Positions 10,630 to 24,451 of a stretch of 64,000 bases of DNA are shown here, piece by piece; the first letter of the stretch is position 1; every line of letters begins with the position of its first letter. This DNA comes from Gyromitra esculenta. Its lineage: Eukaryota; Ascomycota; Pezizomycetes; Pezizales; Discinaceae. A program made the position numbers and the translations under genes. A model generated the notes under the pieces. The model was not told the DNA's origin, searched no databases, and was given only the letters and a program-made list of their open reading frames with translations. The DNA lies in contig JBCAML010000004.1 in the NCBI GenBank assembly GCA_038503075.1, forward strand, positions 2,439,149 through 2,503,148, in the 5' to 3' direction.

Positions 10630-13600
10630 AGCGCTAAGGCCAGTAAGTAGGCAAGGGATGTATATGTCATGCGTCGGGGCACAGTTGATTCTCTTCCGTT
10701 TCTAGATCTAAATGCATTGACGTGAGGTTTCCAACTAGAAGTTGAATAGTGAACCCTTTGTTTCGGAGCTTAAATTTCCAGTCATAGATTATTTGTATTA
10801 TTATTACTATTATTTTATTAATCATTGATCCTTCTTACAACATCTCAGATTATCTTTCTCTCCCAAGAAAAAAAAAAAGAGTGCTGCCCTCCCCTCCCCC
10901 TCCCCCTTACTGGCCCCACCCAGAAACCCTGAAGGAAATCAGATGGGGGTTGGTTGCGTCAGAAATTGGGGGCCTTGTTTTCTAGATCTCACATATTGAA
11001 TCGCATTGCATCGTCGGAGAAAAAAAAAGAGGCACGACATGGCGACCACATGGCCTGCACATGGCAACCCCATCAATCCATCCATCTTTAAGCCTCACTT
11101 TACGAGGCAACCGTATATCCACGGGTGTTTTCTCACCACTATCATTCTCGGGGCTTCTCTCTCCGTTCGTGCGACAGAGGTGGCCAGAGTAAGTATGAAG
11201 TATGCAAAGCGATTTGAAACGCATACTACCGAAGGGAAGCGAAAAGGTCGGCTTCAGACGGAGGTTTGGGGGGGGAGGATGGGGCGAACCAAGCGAAAAA
11301 GCTATTTGGATTTAATACGATTGACTAGAATTGAAAAATGAGAACCGAGTTTTTTGAGTGACTGGATCTGAAGCTCTTTGGTTCTCCGTGATAGGCTGTT
11401 CTTGCTCGTCCTGTGAGTACTCACGTCTGAGCGAGGCGCAGCTGGTTGGTATGACTTATCGTTTGCTCACGAGAAACACTGCACCATACTGCACACCAAA
11501 TATATGTATGTGGTACCTGGGGATTGTGGAGAGAATTAACGCTGCCCTATTATGTAGCTACATGTACTCTACATTATTCTACTCCTAGGCCTAAATATGA
11601 ATACGGATTCGGTTTGGATAGCTGTAGGGGTACCTGCGCAAGTGAATGACGCCCCAAAGCAGCCATCCGATCGTAAAGTGATTCAAAAATATATACGACG
11701 GGCGCTGTGGTGGAGCACAGTCGGTTCCTTTTCTTGTGGGGGAGGGGGGCTAATTTGCAACCAACGTATGTAATATGCATCGCGTACCCGTTTCCTCCAG
11801 AATGTTTCACCAGCCAGAGGATGTGGGTAGCTATGTTTTACAGCAATTAGTCGCACGGTGTCCCCCTTTCGAGTGTGCAGTGGGACGGTTTTCGGTAAAT
11901 TGAATTGAATCTCTCTCACTGTGGGAAAAGGAGATTTGGCATTGAAGGAGATTGTTTCGACCAAAGCAGCAGCGAATGAACAAGGCGTTCCCTGAACATG
12001 GATAGACAAATATATACATTCAGGAATGACGTGAAGCCAAAGGAAGACCGTCGAAGCAAGCAGCGCGAGGGAGGGAGCAGGGAGGAGAACTCGAGGAGCA
12101 GGTACTATTTTCGTCCAGCAGCAGCAGCAGCAGCAGTGAATCACCACCGTCAGACGGAGGGAACCAAACCGCGATAAGCAACCTTGGGGCGGCGGCTCAA
12201 GCCACGTTAACTATTCGGGAACCAGAGCCGACCTGAAACCACCTCCCTAGAATCAGATTCCAGCATCTCGCCTGGCATTGTTCGAGAAGGATTCCCCTTC
12301 TGGCCTGAGACAGCCACAGATAATCTTGCAGCTGGACATGGGGAAGCGTCCAATACCAGGCCTGCACACGGTTCTTGGGAGATGTGGTGTCTCACCTCAT
12401 CCCATTCGGTTCTCGCTTTCCCTTGACGAACAGGGCCAAGAGTTATTTTTGCTTTGTTCAAGGAGCGAGATTACTTGTGGCTGAGGCTATGGTTGGAATT
12501 ACATACTCGGCAGCGTTACTACAGCGCTGGTTGTGGGAGTGACCCTTTCAGCGCGGTCACCATCGTCACAACGGCGCTCTCAGTCCGCTCCGCCCTTGCC
12601 AGTCCCCAACGACCGCCCATCGCTCCAGGTGCGGATGGCCTTCTCATCCCATGCCTGTTGGTGAAGTGACCCACCGTATGTGTCAGCCATGACCCTGATC
12701 CTGATCTGATCCCGCTCCCCTTCCTGCCGCCGTCCGCTGTCACCCCTCCACCACCTCCACCACCTCCACCACCATTTCCACCACCATCACCCACCCCCAC
12801 TCAGTAGCTGAACGAGAACTTGATCGTGCATCAGCCCTAGGGCCTGCAATCCATGCTACAGTACAGCTGCTGCAGTCCCATCCTCCATCTAGCAGAAGCT
12901 GGGTGGGAAGAAATGGAGTAATGGAGTAATGGAGTAATGGAGATACTAGAGTCGTTAATCGCACAGCATCTTAGATCTGGTGCCCTGACTGATTAAGGCT
13001 AGCTGGCCGGCTGGCCTACTGACACATCGCTCACTCATTCACGATCTCTGAAAGGCAAGTCCGCCTTGCCATGCAGGTACGATCAGGTCACGGCCATCAA
13101 TGCACGATCTCTCAACGCTGGGAATTATTTCCTATTCCACCGCTGCTGATAGCGTTTGAAGGCTCTCAGGGCTGAAGAAGTTGAGATGAAGATGCTCTAC
13201 AGACGAACAGACCTAACCACAATAGAGCAGTTGGGAGTAAACGCGCACCCGTCTTCGCGCGCTTGTGCTGAGGCAGTGGTGTGTGTGTGGGAGGGATTCT
13301 TTCCTTCTTCTTGCATCCAGTGCATATGCCATGCGAATCAGTGGTTAGGCCCCTTATGTGTGAATTAGAGGGGCTCGAGGTTGAGATTACTGTCGGATCG
13401 TTAGGCTGGTGTAATGTGTGTTTTGCTTAATGACGATACATGGAGGGCAGTCGAAATCTGACACAACTCGCTATTTCCCGCCTCCATGGTTCCTCCCACA
13501 CACCCTGTGCATGTCTCTGGACCCCAGCCCCTTCACGCTTTGGGGGTAACGGCGTTCTCTCGTTCGACACTGGCCGGAAATTTTTAGGTTGGCGTTCTAA

Positions 13601-13895
13601 GTTGGGGTGGCATCTGTGTTGAGGCCCTGGGGCCCTGGGGGGTGAGGCTGCGCCTGATCTTCCCGGGTCCCAGTAGAAGGCATCTCGGATATAAAGAAGA
13701 CGCTCGGACACCCCCCTTAGTGCCAGAATCCAGTCCAACAGAGCATTCACTTCATCTAACCCATTCACATATAACCAGCTTCGTTCCCCCCCCAGGACCG
13801 TTTGTTTCGATCATACACCCTTCATACATTCATCTGTCAATTCACCCCACCACCACCCACCACCACCCACCACCACCACCACCCACTGCTACTAC
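10630..13895. other. Gene-free stretch with simple repeats
   Basis: This is a long upstream region rich in polypurine and polypyrimidine tracts and trinucleotide repeats. Open frames here occur on both strands at once and show repeat-derived Gly, Pro or Thr runs, so none is called as a gene. Confidence 0.5.
12116..12136. repeat. (CAG)7 microsatellite
   Basis: Seven perfect CAG units lie in a non-coding, purine-rich stretch. Nearby, 12740-12790 holds CCACCT/CCACCA repeats and 12904-12935 holds four copies of an aatggagt-type unit. Confidence 0.9.
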
Positions 13896-13902
13896 TATAT
13901 AA
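13896..13902 (+). promoter_or_regulatory. TATA box of the small Cys-rich gene
   Basis: The sequence tatataa lies 79 bases before the ATG at 13981, inside a CCACCA-rich leader. Position and sequence fit a core promoter. Confidence 0.45.
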
Positions 13903-13980
13903 CCACCACCACCCCGTCACTGCCACCACTACTTTACCTCTACCACCCACTCCACACTTACACCCATCCATCCATCCACA

Positions 13981-14220
13981 ATGTGCATCCGCATCACCGA
14001 ACGCTACGCAGTGTGCAAGTGCACCTACTTCACCCACGGAATCGACCAATGCCAGTCAGTAGGGCGTCAAGGCCACGCTATCCAAGAAAAGACTGTATTA
14101 GTTGGCTACGCCTGTCAACACCACTCTCCAAATCCACATGCTCGCAGACCTAGTCGCATCGGCATCCTGCCTGACGTTTCTTCGTCTTCTTCTGGTAGCT
14201 CCGGCTACTCTTACCGTTAA
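13981..14220 (+). CDS. Small conserved Cys/His-rich fungal protein (79 residues)
   Basis: A single open exon runs from the ATG to TAA. The N-terminal half is MCIRITERYAVCKCTYFTHG, and cysteines lie at positions 2, 12, 14, 24 and 45 with several histidines (19, 32, 47, 48). That spacing could bind zinc, although no named finger is matched. The tail is Ser-rich. I recognise the start and Cys spacing from uncharacterised proteins found widely in filamentous ascomycetes, with no known function. There is no signal peptide or membrane segment. A TATA box and a pyrimidine-rich leader precede it. The protein-like composition and long upstream region support a real gene. Confidence 0.7.
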   Translation: MCIRITERYAVCKCTYFTHGIDQCQSVGRQGHAIQEKTVLVGYACQHHSPNPHARRPSRIGILPDVSSSSSGSSGYSYR

Positions 14221-17200
14221 TCGCCAGCGAGCCAACACTTGCGGACAGTAAAAATACGGTTGTTGAGCAATCATGATTACGATTTTGGTTTTTGGGGAGC
14301 GTCGGTTCAAGCATATTTCTTTCGATACATTTAATACAACGCCTGGCGCGAGCATGTGTTCTCGACAGCTCGCCTCGGTTCGGCTGGCGAGGACACTGGT
14401 AGCGCGGTTTTTTTGATTTCGGGGCATCTTTTTTCCTTCCAAGCTACATTTGGTGTTCAGCATTGCGGCACGGCGGGGCACGAGCAAATTACGGGGTTTT
14501 TCCATTTTCGACTTCGATTTCTTCCGGTTTCGGGGTTTCTACAGCATTTTAGACGGTTAGATTGAGAGTCCATTTATACAACGAGTTTACGGCGCAATGA
14601 CTTTTGTTTTTTTATTTTTCCTTGTAATCTCAACTCTAATGTTTTATGGGATGTTTTTATTTTATTTTTGTTCGTTGGTTTTTGTGTTTTCTTATCAGGA
14701 GTATTCTTTTATATCGGTTTGGCATAAACAGGATTTGCATTGTACACGGAACTCTTCTTTTGTATTTCTGTTTGGGAGGGGAGGGGAGGGGGGAAGGGGA
14801 GGGGGTTTGCTTTTGATTTCAGGCGTTGCATTGAGTTTCCTTCGTTTCAGCAGGATGGCGCATCGCATCGCATTAATTTGGGGTTTCGTAGCTTCGAGAC
14901 TTTCTTTTGACGATGCGGGGATCATGTCATGGAGTTTTTTCTTTCTCATTCTGATGAACGACAGGGGTGGGAGCGGTACCGAGGGATTCTTATAATATTG
15001 TATATTAAGAAAGTAGCTTGAGTTAATACCTGCATAATGATCGCATACGCGTCCTCGTGCACAAAAGTAAATCTGGTGGTGGAGATGGTGGCCGTGGCAG
15101 ATGGCCGTGAACTAGTGGGATATCCAAAAGCATGTGTTCTCCTATACCTATACCCTATCCCTATTGGAGTTTTTTTTCTTTTCTTCTTTCTTTCCTTTCC
15201 TTTCTGAACGTGAAAAAGTCAACGACCAAAAACTGACCGAATCTCCGGGAATTTCCATGATGTGGGGTCCAGGATTCCCAAAGAGGGTATAGTTTCATTA
15301 CGCTCAATCCCAGTTCGGAACGTATCTACATACATGTACAATAAAAAAGACAGATACCTAGATTCCCGGAGATTCGGTGCTCAGGGAAGAGTTTACCATG
15401 GAAGCCCCCCCTCCCTCCCTCCCCCCAAGGATCAATAATGTTTTGTCTTCCGGAAGTATTCCCGGGGTCCGTCCTGTCTGTCTGTCTGTCTGTCCGTTGT
15501 ATGTACTGTTCAAGACCTCTCCCCACCTCCCACCCCCCCTTGCACCTACCTACCGGGGGGGAGGGGGTTGTAAAATAACAGGGGGGAGGAGGAGAAACCT
15601 CCACCGGGGAACCAGAGAAATTCACAGAACCGTCTCACCGTCTCACCGTCTCGGCGTGTCGTTCGCTTTGGTGCTGGCGGGTGTGTGTGTGTGCGTGTGT
15701 GCTCGGTAGGAACGGCAGAAATGGAATTCTCTTCAGGGGCGGAGGAATATTCGGAATGTACGGTAGCTTAAGGTTCAACGTGCGCAACCGGGGGGGGGAG
15801 GGAAGACGTGAAGATCTTGTCTTGTGAGGGTTTCCCGAGAAATTGGGTTAGACGTTGGTTTTATGACCTGCTTGTCGAAGAGAGTTCGCCCGTCCATGCC
15901 TAGCCGTGGAGAATCCTGGATTGTGTGTGTCCCTGTGTCTCTGTGTATGAGATAGATACATAGGCTCGTATCATGCCGTATCACTCACCTCCTATACTGG
16001 AAAACAAACTCCCTCCCCAACACCTCGCCCGATGACGGCCGTTCGCAGCAAGAGTCTACTCTATAGGATGGAGGGTATCCAGAGGGGTGGAAGGGACATC
16101 CAGAAGCTTGGAGAAGATCACAGGCCACCAGATAGCTATTGAGCTATTGTTGGAGGTTGACGTAGAAGACGGGGACTTTAATAGAAATTCGCATTCCGTG
16201 ACACTGCATGTGAGACTATGATTTGAGTTTTTTCTTTCCTTTTTTTTTTCCCCCGTGGGAGACGGCAGTGGTCGCCCTCTCCTTGATAAATAGCTGTAGG
16301 TATCTCTCTCTCTGCATTCCCGTTGGCGATGTGTGGCTTATCAATCCATCTCGTATTTTTGGAGGGGGGGTCAAGTGACGGTTGCGAATCACACTCACAG
16401 CTCTCGCCTGCAAATATAGGGATGGGAGGGATGAATCACGAAGCTGTGCTACACACACTCTCGTTCGCGCAAAGCTTGGTATCTGCTTGCTTGCCTGCTT
16501 GCTTGCTTGGTGACGAGGCTAGATATCTCCTGTGGAACGGTGCATTTCGCAGTGTTTCGTAATTGCTTGAGGGCGCTGGGTGTCGGCACCGTGGGGGCCA
16601 GTGGCACGATCCGGCATCGCAGCAGCGTGGGGCTTACGCGTTGTTCGTGGAGCAGGCTCCGAGTATCGTGAGGATGGATATATACAGTCCCTGTGTTGCA
16701 CTGTTGCAGGTCCCACCACAACCTTCGCGGAGCAGAATACAGCACTCGCGCCAAACAACGATCAGCGAACGTATGCACGTGCGTATGCGGTGGGCTATGT
16801 CCCCAGGCCCGTTATGCTTATGCAGGTACTCTATCCCGCTGCCGAAAGCTTGGTTGCAGCGCTGGGCGGGCATGGCATGCAATGCCGTGGGTGCCGTGCT
16901 GCACGGCGGAGACTCGTCCGGGCATCCGGGCTCGGACACCTTCCGAGATTCGGCATAGCGCGATTAGTGCGCACGCGCTCAATGGCTGTGGCACGACGGC
17001 GGCGACTGGTCCGGGAACCCTAACCCTGACACGCATATATCACATTGCTGGCGGGCGCTGGTGCTGCTGGGCCGAGTGATGGACGGTGATGCGACGCAAA
17101 CACGCGTGGAGGTGCCGCTAGCCTGATGCAGAGCACTGTGGCCTGTGACTCAGAGAGCTGTCCCTGGCTGATTGCTAATCGATATTGCAGGAGCGACACC

Positions 17201-18819
17201 CCGCCGTGGTTTGTTTTCCTTGGCGGCGAGTGGACGGTGGACGGTGGACGGTGGACTGATGGACTCGTTGCCGCGGAAACAGACATCCGTCCCACGCTGC
17301 TCCCTTCGCGTTCCGCGAACTGTGGCTCGCCGCGCGTGAATCCCGAAATAGAATGCAGTAGTTCAACCCAAAAGGCAAACAAGCACAGCCACCGCAGCAT
17401 GGGCTTGAAGGTTAATTAGACGAAACAGCGCCCTGGGTCTACCAATTAGGGGCTGCGAGCGCTGTCTGACAAAGTTTAAATTGAGAAAGAAACGAATATG
17501 TGATCCAGACGGGCTCTCGTGATTGGCCGAGAGCGTATTATTGCACGCTCCGTAGCAATTACAGCAGGAGCAGCCTGGCTAAAAAAAGGTGCCTAAGGCC
17601 GAATGCTACGGCCGGGCATGTGTGTATGTACTTAGATCGCTGCTTCTGACCGAGTTCGTGCTGGCTCGGGCGGGCTAGGGTTCGAGCGCTGACGACGTCC
17701 AACTTCTATTATCGCAATTTCAGTGATTGCCGACCTGGCTCTTCCTGTAGATCTTGGCCGGTTTGGTGGCATCGTCTCATGGTAGCCTTGGGTTTTCAGC
17801 TGCCTGTGAGGACATCGCTATTCTGGATGCTGTCCGCATCGTCCAGGCCCAGCGAGCGAGTACGAATACGTACTGATCCCTGGCGAGTCGTCCTCTTCTG
17901 TTGGCGTGATATCGTTTAGTTTGCTTGCAATGGACACGGTTCTTCAGTGGCAGACGTCTGGCTTGTGTTGATGGGAATATTAACCAGTAGCTACAGACAG
18001 GACATATATCGATACACGGCCGCGAGATCGGTAACCAGTAATCGCCCGTGAATCCAATACAAGCGAATCTTGTGGCACCCAAGACACGGCCTCGTGGAGA
18101 GTCGAGATCTGCTGGTAGCACGGGAATCACACGTTCACCAGCACGAGCGATGGCCTGCCCAGACACGACCAACGTGAAGTCCCCCTCGAAACAGCGATGC
18201 CGAGGCGGGTCTCGCTACGAGCAAGGTACTGTACAGACACAAACGGCAATTAAATCGTAGTTACAGTACACACAGTAGCAGTCGCGAGTGCCAGATCCTG
18301 AGGCCAGCCAAGGCACACTTGGCTGCACCAGTAGGCGGGCTGCGGACAAATAGATGTTCCGCATATCAGCACATCCCCCCCCCCGCAACGATCAAGTTGG
18401 TCTTGTCGAAACGGGGCCCCGCTTACCGTCACCTAGCATAACTATACGTAACAGAGAAGGCTGACTTTTCTGCTCTACGCGAGAGAACATTCCTCGAGCC
18501 ATCTGGTCCCGCGACTTCCACAGACGCAGGAACCGCACGTACTGAGATGGAGCAGTGAATTGCCTGTTGGAATGGCTTTAATGAGGACAGATACGTAGGT
18601 ATGATAGCTACACAGCCTGGGGTGTACGTAATGAGGCTTCGCTTGACCAGGACGGGTATCCCACCGCCGTGTACAGTTCTTCGGGGGAGGGGGATGGAGG
18701 GAGAGGATGGGAAGTGGGGGGCCATGGGAGGGCTTCGCGCTTCAACCAAAGTATTTATCCATGCCCGTCGCCAGGCCAAACGTCATTTACAAATCGCCTG
18801 AACCACACCGAGTCCAACG
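14221..18819. other. Long intergenic region upstream of a transcription factor
   Basis: It contains G-runs and C-runs, (TG)n and tetranucleotide repeats such as CTGT around 15476 and CTTG around 16487. A GC-rich block at about 16560-17110 leaves several frames open on both strands at once. No domain was recognised. Overlapping frames at 16563-17079 and 17777-18172 are attributed to low stop-codon frequency. Confidence 0.5.
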
Positions 18820-21785
18820 ATGAGCCTCACAAACAACAGCAACAACAGCAACCTCCACGATGATAGCGATGCCGCCACAATGTCCTCCGGGAAGGTTTGC
18901 ATACCCCCCCCCCAAAATAATACTTCTCTGTCTGGGCCCTCTACTTATACCGCAGTCCAGCAGGGAGAGAGACATTCGGCGAGGAACCCGGCATGCGACC
19001 TGTGTCGCGAGAAGAAGGTACCGTTGCCTTCCTTCCCCGTGTGACGAAATTCTCCGAACGAGGCGCTAACGAATCTATCCAGGTACGGTGTGGACGGGAG
19101 AAACCGACGTGCCAGAACTGCATCGCATGGAAAACTCCGTGCACCTACTCCGAAAGGCAGAAGCGCGATAACGAAGCATCTCGCAAGTTGAGTTCCCACA
19201 GCCATGGGCCCGCCTTCGTGGATGGGGTGGGACAAGGTCTGACTGTGCTCTTAGTGCCCAGCGTTTCGAAGAAGTCCATGACCGTCTCGATAGGATAGAG
19301 TCTACCATGGTCCGTCTCGCTACCGCCATTGAGGTTGCCAATAGTGCCAATAGTGCCAACGCCGCCCTTCCCCAATCTGCTCCTGGGACGCAGACTCCCT
19401 TGGCGGCCATGTTTCTCCCCTCACTGAAGTCTGGCTCTGCGCTTTGCGGCGAAGAGCGCCCTCGCTCCGGTTCTGCTCCTGGCACTCGCCATGAATATTC
19501 ACTTGGGCTGGCGAGAGCTCCTGATCGGAAGCGCGATGTCCAGTATCTGGGCTCCTCGTCCATGCTTTCGTTGTCCAGAGAAGCTGGAACGCTGGCGGAG
19601 GAGACTTTAAGACAGAAATCTGCATCCCCGGGACGGCCCAGTGGCGGCCGGGCAAGCAGTAGACGGAGAGCTGGGTCTGGAGATTCCAGGCTGGAAGCTC
19701 TGGAGGAAACGCTCGAGCAGAGCGAACAAGTCCAGGTGGAGACCATTGGCGCACTGAGGAAACTAAGTTCCATATCGTCCAATGTTGCTAGCTGGTTTCC
19801 GCATTACGGACATCAAGAACTGAGGCTGGGCGCCGGTGGTGCCAGCATGGATATCCCAAAGAGAGAAGAGGCAGAAGAACTTGCAAACGGTACTAGCCTA
19901 TTCCTCAATTACTTGGTGCTTCTTGTTCCGCACAAAGCGGTAGATTGTGCCCAGGCTAACGCAACATCGCGATATAGAGTATTTTCGAAAAGTCCATGTT
20001 TGGTTCCCGATATTCGACGAGACCCGCTTCAAAGAGAACATGGCCAAATTCTACGCCGACGACCCGAAACTCACAAAGGACCGTGCGTGGCTGGTCTGCT
20101 TCAACAACGTCTTGCTCTTCGGTGTCTTCAGCCGGGCCACATCCAGAGTTCCGATGGAGCCTGGGGTAGGAAAGAACTTCTTCCTGAACGGGTGGGCCGC
20201 TATCGATGACCTGGAAGTCTTCCTGGCGCCTAGACTGAGAAATATACAAGCTCTCATGACAGGCGCAGTGATAGCAATCGAGATTTCCCGTCCCGGACTC
20301 TGCTGGTCGCTTGTAGCACAAGCGGCCCGTCTTTCTCAGGCGGTTGGGCTCCATCGCAATAGCAGTAACACGCACTTATCGAAGTCGGAGATCCAAGAAC
20401 GGAGGTGTGTCTTTTGGAATGTATACGTCCTCGACAAATGCCTTTCTCTCACCTTCGGTCGCTCCACCTGCCTTCCTGATTTTGATTGCGATGTGGATCT
20501 GCCTGAAGACGATGGCGAAAAGCCGTATTTCAAGAACTTTATCGCGCTTATCTGGCTGGCAAAGATCCAGAGCAGCATATATATTCGCCTGTACTCGGCG
20601 TCTGCGCTACGATTGACAGACGAAGAGCGGGCAAACAACATCAGGGAGCTGGATGCGGAACTGCGGAGGTGGTGGCAGGCGGAAAAGCCGATATTCTTCA
20701 ACGAGGATGGGACAGGGACTGATAAAGCACAGTCTGCGGATGGGCCCGGCGAAAAGTTACTGGATGTATTCTCAAGGCTGGAGCTGCGGTTCAGCTATTT
20801 ATGTAGTTTGACTTTGGTGCACAGGACCGCTCGGCCCGGTATGCCCGATTGGGCCGCGAGCGAAAAGGCGTGTTTGGAGAGCGCTCGGGAAAGTATACGG
20901 ATCATCAACGACGTGGTCGAGAGTAATCTCGATATTGCTAATAGCGGGATGATCATGTGGTCAGTCTTTCCTCCTTTTCTCCACTCAGCTCTGGCCAAAC
21001 TAACAGTCCCCGGGACTGTCAGGCTCTTTCAATACTATCCGTTCACCGGGTTCTTTGTTCTCTTCTCGGCAATCATCCGCAACCCCAGTGCGTCAACGTC
21101 GAGATCGGTGGACTATCCGCTGATGAAGTCCCTGGTCGCCTACCTCTCACGCATGAAGGAAAAGAACGAAGGCGCAGCAAAGCTCCTCCAGGTTGCATCG
21201 GCGTTCACCCACGTTGCCGGCACATTCCTGAAGAACTACGGCAAGATTGAGCAGCAGCGCGAACATGCCGGAAAGCGTCGGAGACAAGAAATGGAGACGG
21301 AGGAAGAAGAAACCGCGGACGCAGAGTTCGAGCCCGAAGAGGCATGGCTTCAGTCTGGAGGCCGAGACGGCGAAAAAGCATTCGCGAAGGGCTTCGGAAA
21401 GGGCTTTTGGGGCACCACCGCGTTCCCGCGGGACCAGGTCGAACAAATCGTTCCTGCCACCGCCACCACCACTGTACCCACGTACGAGCCGTCGGTGTCT
21501 GCGCCGATGTCGACGGCGTCAATGGAGGAGGATGGGTTTGGAGAAGTGGACCTGTTTCCGGCGAGTTTTCTGAAATGGCCGGAACAGGACGGACAAGGGT
21601 TTTTGATGGACATGGCGGTCGACGAGAGGGCGGATAGTAGTAATGCTGGAGGACCGTCGTTCGATATGGATCTGCAGGCTCTCATGGCTGAGCCAGAGGG
21701 GTTTCAGATGCAGATGGAGCAGGCGGTGTTGAGGGGGCCATTGGAGTTTGATTGGTTTAGTTGGGAGGGATCTACCGGGGCATAA
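18820..21785 (+). CDS. Zn(II)2Cys6 transcription factor with fungal MHR domain
   Basis: Proposed exons are 18820-19017, 19083-19186, 19255-19889, 19978-20959 and 21023-21785 (893 residues, all phases closing). The first intron splits the binuclear zinc cluster: ACDLCREKK before it, VRCGREKPTCQNC and TPCTYSERQKR after it. All six cysteines of the Cx2Cx6C...Cx2Cx6C pattern are present. A short coiled linker follows (RFEEVHDRLDRIESTM). The regulatory domain starts at EYFRKVHVWFPIFDETRF and includes LCWSLVAQAARLSQAVGLHR and, after an in-frame 63-base intron, QYYPFTGFFVLFSAIIRNP. The C terminus is acidic and Met/Gln-rich, like an activation region. The second intron is the least certain; a 44-base alternative exists at 19218-19261. 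It should act as a nuclear DNA-binding regulator. Its target pathway is not evident, and it may or may not control the carbohydrate genes downstream. Confidence 0.88.
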
Positions 21786-24451
21786 GAATGTGATTTGAGG
21801 GGGAGAGGGGAGGGTTTAGATACATTTTAATGTTTATCGATAATGATGTTGAGGGGGGAGAGGGGGGGGATGAAATGGAACGGTGTTTTAAGGTAGTGAT
21901 TCTGTTTATTGCCCTTTATCATGCATGGTTCATGTCTTTTGGAGTTTCTTGGTGGTGGGGAAAAAAAAAAATCTCGGCCTTGTGTAATTTGCTTAGGGTA
22001 GGTAGGCCGGTGTTTTTTTTGTACGCTTTTCACGTAGTTTAGTTTTTGGGAATTAGACAGCTTAGGCTTAACTAGGAGGTAATTTCGATCTTGGTTTGAG
22101 TCAGTCGGTTGGTGGATTGATCGCGAAGGAATATATATTTGATTGCTGGGCAACCGTAGGATATCTGGAGCTCATGGATCTGGTGATTAACTCATGGTCC
22201 GCGCCGATGGATTCTTTGATAGATAGGAGAAGCCTACAGGCTAGATACCGCCACTAGCCCAAACTAACTTGCTCGTTCGCTAGCGCCTATTAGCCAACTC
22301 TTTCAGCAGACTGGTGATGTATCATCATGATATATCACTCGGTACTCGAAAGCCACTTTGGTAGTGCTTTTTCTCGGGGTTAATTCGGGCGGGTAGGCTA
22401 TAGATACCGAGTAATAATGGTGTTCTCTCTGACGGGGGATATATGCGGAGACGAAGCAATGATACTTGATGGTCTTACTTACCTACTTTTTCCCTTGCTT
22501 TTTCCCTTGCTTTTTCCCTTTAGTGAAGGCGCTCCTGTGTATGTTATATAGCGATGATCTGGTCACTATTGGGGCTCTATCATAGGAGCTCCCGACCCGA
22601 GCTCCCGAAGCGACTCTTGTGTGGCCTAGATATTACACGCTGGCCCGGAGTCTATGCAGTATCATATACGCTGGGGAAGCCACATTGGGATGGATTGGGA
22701 AGCCAGCCTGCTTCGATTTTTTTTTTTTTGGAGGAAGATGGATGCATTGGAGATGTTTTCTCTACTTTGTGTTGCCTGGTCTGTGTTTGTGGAAATTCGT
22801 GGGGACTCTGAGAATTGTGGAAAATGAGCATTGGTCTAGTGATGAAGATGCCACCAATTGCTGAAAGGGAGGGAAAGGGGTTGGTACGGGTGTTTAAAGA
22901 GAATAGAGGGAACTGAGGATTTCAAACTCGACAGAAAGGGAGAAAGGGGGGTCATGGAATATATAAGGAGAATTATGTGTATGTATGTAGGTAGTAGGGA
23001 GGTGTTTCGGGTTATCAGGTTATCAATTAGCTTAGAGAAGCAGTCGGTCAGAACTGCGGAAGTCTCCTTGGTTTATAAGGAGGTGATTATGTTTCACGTT
23101 TATATCTTTTTTCGATAGCCGTTCACCCATTCACGCCGCCGTGCGGGAATCGCCGCGAGTGTGTTTTAAGAGTGCCATGATATTTGGGGTTGCTTACGTA
23201 TGCTGGGTGGATAAATAGATAAGTATATGCACGAAGACGCCGCCGGTTAGCCTATTACAGATGTGTCCGCCCGTTGAAGAGTTTCAAATTGTCTTAGGAG
23301 AATATATGTCGTTGATCTTAGGTTTTCGATATACTGTATAGGTGGGAAATTTAGGTACCGGTTGTGTGTGTACGTACGTACGTTAGTTAGTTAGACACGT
23401 TACTAGTTTTGACTAAGTGGACTATTACTGGCTAGCCGGCGCCGGTACGAGTCTGTACTACATGTAGTTGTATTCGCTAGCTAGGAAACAGCACAGGAAC
23501 AAACGTAGTAAGATTGCTGTACATGTGGGTACTTGGCTCTAGCCTGCAGCTGGAAATTAACTGAGGATATGGTCTGTTAACCACACACGTGACCCAGCAA
23601 TTTCAACCCCCAATTATCTAGAGGAGATAAACAAGCTATAATCACGCGCTTGATAGGAGCTTGCATTTGTGGGTGTGGTGACATGTCCACACCCAGGCCC
23701 AGTATCTCAATTAGACCACACGATCGGTGTCATTTGCTCCTAAGGGTCCGAGATGCTGGTTAGGAGGGCTAGGAATTGCAATTTTGAAGATAGCCGCAGG
23801 AGCTCTTGGCATTGGTGATAGAGACTTCTTGGTGAGCTTGGTTTCTACGACACGCGGAATCCACAAGTTTCATATTAACTGTGAGTTACGGCGGCACGCT
23901 GACTCCAGAGCACGATTCTCGCCTACCAGAGCGAGGCCAGAAGTAATCAGTGTCACTACACTTCAGAGCAAGCCAGTCGAAAATCCTGACCTAAAATCTC
24001 GGCCATAAAATAGGATGGCAATTACGTATGCGTGCGCGAAAAAGTCGGAGGCACAGTACATACATGTGTTCTCCCTCTGTCCGAGCGGGTGGGCTATCCT
24101 TGTTCACCTTCGCCTCGCTAACGCTGGTGATGCACACCCCTGGCGCAATCCAGTTCCAATATATCGACTGGCCGGGCTACAGGGAAAGCTGCAGTGCGTC
24201 TGCTGTTAGCTTGGGGCTCCTGAATAACCATATAGAATTATAGACATAGCGACAGTAGGTTGATGGGGTCACGCTGTCACGGGATTCCGTCATTTGGTAA
24301 TTGGCAGGAGTGTTCTTGCATCATCGGATATCACTCATTCACTGCAAACACTGTGTAGGCCGTCTGATAGCAAGGATGAGTGGCTCTACAATCCAATTGC
24401 AAATATGATATTGTTTATTTTACATGTTACGTCTCCCTACCTCAAGTTTAT
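21786..24451. other. Intergenic region
   Basis: No defensible gene was seen. The first 350 bases are G-rich or T-rich 3'-flanking sequence of the transcription factor. A short frame at 23727-24008 has no recognisable domain. Confidence 0.5.
22486..22521. repeat. Three tandem 12-base units
   Basis: The unit gctttttccctt is repeated three times head to tail, the first and last with one altered base. It is a minisatellite in non-coding DNA. Confidence 0.85.

Noticed and set aside
14597..14995. 132-codon hydrophobic plus-strand frame
   Set aside because: T-rich sequence encodes Phe/Leu runs by composition, the opposite strand is also open, and it looks like 3'-flanking DNA of the small Cys-rich gene.
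16563..17079. Several overlapping frames of 100-147 codons on both strands
   Set aside because: Several frames are open at once because the block is GC-rich and stop codons are rare. None shows a protein-like domain.
17777..18172. 131-codon minus-strand frame
   Set aside because: No family text or splice partners; it lies in the upstream region of the Zn2Cys6 gene.
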